NCBI GenBank assembly: GCA_946886065.1
Contig: CAMPHU010000236.1
Location: forward strand, 1-6,734
From: an uncultured Massilia sp.
GTDB taxonomy: Bacteria; Pseudomonadota; Gammaproteobacteria; Burkholderiales; Burkholderiaceae
Direction: 5' to 3'
DNA: 6,734 bases
The notes under the pieces are model-generated. The model did not search any database and was not told the origin of the DNA. It worked only from the letters and a program-made list of their open reading frames with translations. Positions 5,490 to 6,734 of this stretch are shown piece by piece; positions within the stretch are counted from its first letter, which is position 1; each line of letters opens with the position of its first letter. The position numbers and the translations under genes are program-made.

Positions 5490-6734
5490 TCAGCGCTTCA
5501 GCTGCGACAGGTCGCGCACCGCGCCGCGGTCGGCCGAGGTGGTCAGCGCGGCATAGGCCTGCAGCGCCTGCGAGACCACGCGCTCGCGGTTCAGCGGCTG
5601 CCAGGCATCGCGCCCGCGCGCTTCCATCGCCGCGCGGCGCTGGGCCAGCAGCTCGGGCGCCACGCGCAGGTTGATCGTGCGGGCCGGGATGTCGATGTCG
5701 ATCAGGTCGCCTTCCTCCACCAGCCCGATCGCGCCGCCTTCGGCCGCTTCCGGCGAGGCGTGGCCGATCACCAGGCCCGAGGAGCCGCCCGAGAAGCGCC
5801 CGTCGGTGAACAGGGCGCAGGCCTTGCCCAGGCCCTTGGACTTGATGTACGAGGTCGGATACAGCATCTCCTGCATGCCAGGGCCGCCCTTGGGGCCTTC
5901 GTAGCGGATGATGACCACGTCGCCCGCGTGGACCGTGTCGCCCAGGATGCCTTCGACCGCCGCGTCCTGGCTTTCGAACACGCGCGCCTTGCCGGAGAAC
6001 TTGAGGATGCTCTCGTCCACGCCCGCCGTCTTCACGATGCAGCCCTTCTCGGCGATGTTCCCGTACAGGACCGCCAGGCCGCCGTCCTGCGAATAGGCGT
6101 GCTCGCGGTCGCGGATGCAGCCGGCGCTGCGGTCCAGGTCATTGGCTTCGTAGCGCTCGGACTGCGAGAACGCCACCTGGGTCGGCACGCCGCCCGGCGC
6201 GGCGCGGAACAGCTGGTGCACCGCGCGGTCGTCGCTGCGGCGGATATCGTACTTCTCGATGGCCTCACCCATGGTGGCGCTGTGCACCGTCGGCAGCGAG
6301 GTGTCGAGCAGGCCGGCACGCGCCAGCTCGCCCAGGATGCTGATGATGCCGCCGGCGCGGTGCACGTCCTCGATGTGGTACTTGTCCGTCATCGGCGCCA
6401 CCTTGCACAGGCAGGGCACCTTGCGCGAGATGCGGTCGATGTCGGCCATGGTGAATTCCACCTGGGCTTCGTGGGCCGCGGCCAGCAGGTGCAGCACGGT
6501 GTTGGTCGAGCCCCCCATCGACACGTCCAGCGCCATCGCATTCTCGAAGGCCGCCTTGGTGGCGATCGAGCGCGGCAGGACCGAGTAGTCGTCCTGTTCG
6601 TAGTGGCGCTTGGCCAGCTCCACGATCAGGCGGCCGGCGCGCAGGAACAGTTCCTTGCGGTCGGCATGGGTAGCGACGATGGTGCCGTTGCCCGGCAGGG
6701 ACAGGCCCAGCGCCTCGGTCAGGCAGTTCATCGA
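5490..6734 (-). CDS. ilvD: Dihydroxy-acid dehydratase, C-terminal two thirds (5' end cut by window edge)
   Basis: The minus-strand frame is open through the right edge (Ser-Met-Asn-Cys-Leu at the border) and ends at TGA (5492-5490), giving 414 residues. The long E. coli-type IlvD is about 616 residues, so roughly 200 N-terminal residues are missing. Recognisable blocks include [36 protein letters not shown] sequence (here [16 protein letters not shown]), [54 protein letters not shown] and [11 protein letters not shown] (encoded near 5767-5812); the last holds the Ser thought to be the catalytic base. The enzyme uses an Fe-S cluster to turn 2,3-dihydroxy acids into 2-keto acids in valine, isoleucine, leucine and pantothenate synthesis. 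The CSGM ligand motif would lie just beyond the window. The gene converges on the Ter module and shows no functional link to it. Its real start and promoter are outside the window. Confidence 0.97.
   Translation of the reverse strand, partial: SMNCLTEALGLSLPGNGTIVATHADRKELFLRAGRLIVELAKRHYEQDDYSVLPRSIATKAAFENAMALDVSMGGSTNTVLHLLAAAHEAQVEFTMADIDRISRKVPCLCKVAPMTDKYHIEDVHRAGGIISILGELARAGLLDTSLPTVHSATMGEAIEKYDIRRSDDRAVHQLFRAAPGGVPTQVAFSQSERYEANDLDRSAGCIRDREHAYSQDGGLAVLYGNIAEKGCIVKTAGVDESILKFSGKARVFESQDAAVEGILGDTVHAGDVVIIRYEGPKGGPGMQEMLYPTSYIKSKGLGKACALFTDGRFSGGSSGLVIGHASPEAAEGGAIGLVEEGDLIDIDIPARTINLRVAPELLAQRRAAMEARGRDAWQPLNRERVVSQALQAYAALTTSADRGAVRDLSQLKR

Overview
The window is high-GC DNA with dense coding, and the protein sequences look betaproteobacterial. 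An Oxalobacteraceae (Massilia-like) host is my best guess from the general character of the proteins; no rRNA or marker gene confirms it. The window holds seven protein genes: five complete, and two cut by the window edges. I saw no tRNA, rRNA, CRISPR array, transposase or integrase, and no intergenic gap exceeds about 120 bp.

Left part (1-2142, minus strand): a CorC/HlyC-type CNNM transporter-like membrane protein (C-terminus off the left edge) lies 54 bp downstream of a LysR-type regulator that closely resembles NhaR. The two probably share a transcript from a recognisable sigma70-type promoter (TTGCAA-N17-GATAAT) in the AT-rich divergent region 2143-2249.

Middle part (2250-5378, plus strand): a compact Ter-type stress module. 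In order it has a DUF475/TerC-superfamily integral membrane protein, a TerD-domain protein most like TerD, an AIM24/TIGR00266-family protein, and a second TerD-domain protein most like TerZ. The genes are separated by 119, 65 and 17 bp. A hairpin follows the TerC-like gene, and a terminator-like hairpin sits directly in front of the AIM24 ribosome binding site, so output of the module may be graded. A strong intrinsic terminator (5451-5478) ends it. No terA, terB, terF, telA or TerY-type gene is visible, so this is a reduced form of the cluster, at least within the window.

Right part (5490-6734, minus strand): the C-terminal two thirds of ilvD (dihydroxy-acid dehydratase), a housekeeping branched-chain amino acid gene convergent with the Ter module.

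How it fits together (inference): the TerC-like membrane protein and the two TerD-fold proteins, which belong to a calcium-binding family, are typical partners in membrane-linked chemical or metal stress responses. The AIM24 protein, sandwiched between the two TerD paralogs, is the least explained component. The NhaR-like regulator is divergent from the TerC-like gene and has no Na+/H+ antiporter gene in view, so it is a candidate regulator of the module, the CorC-like gene, or both.
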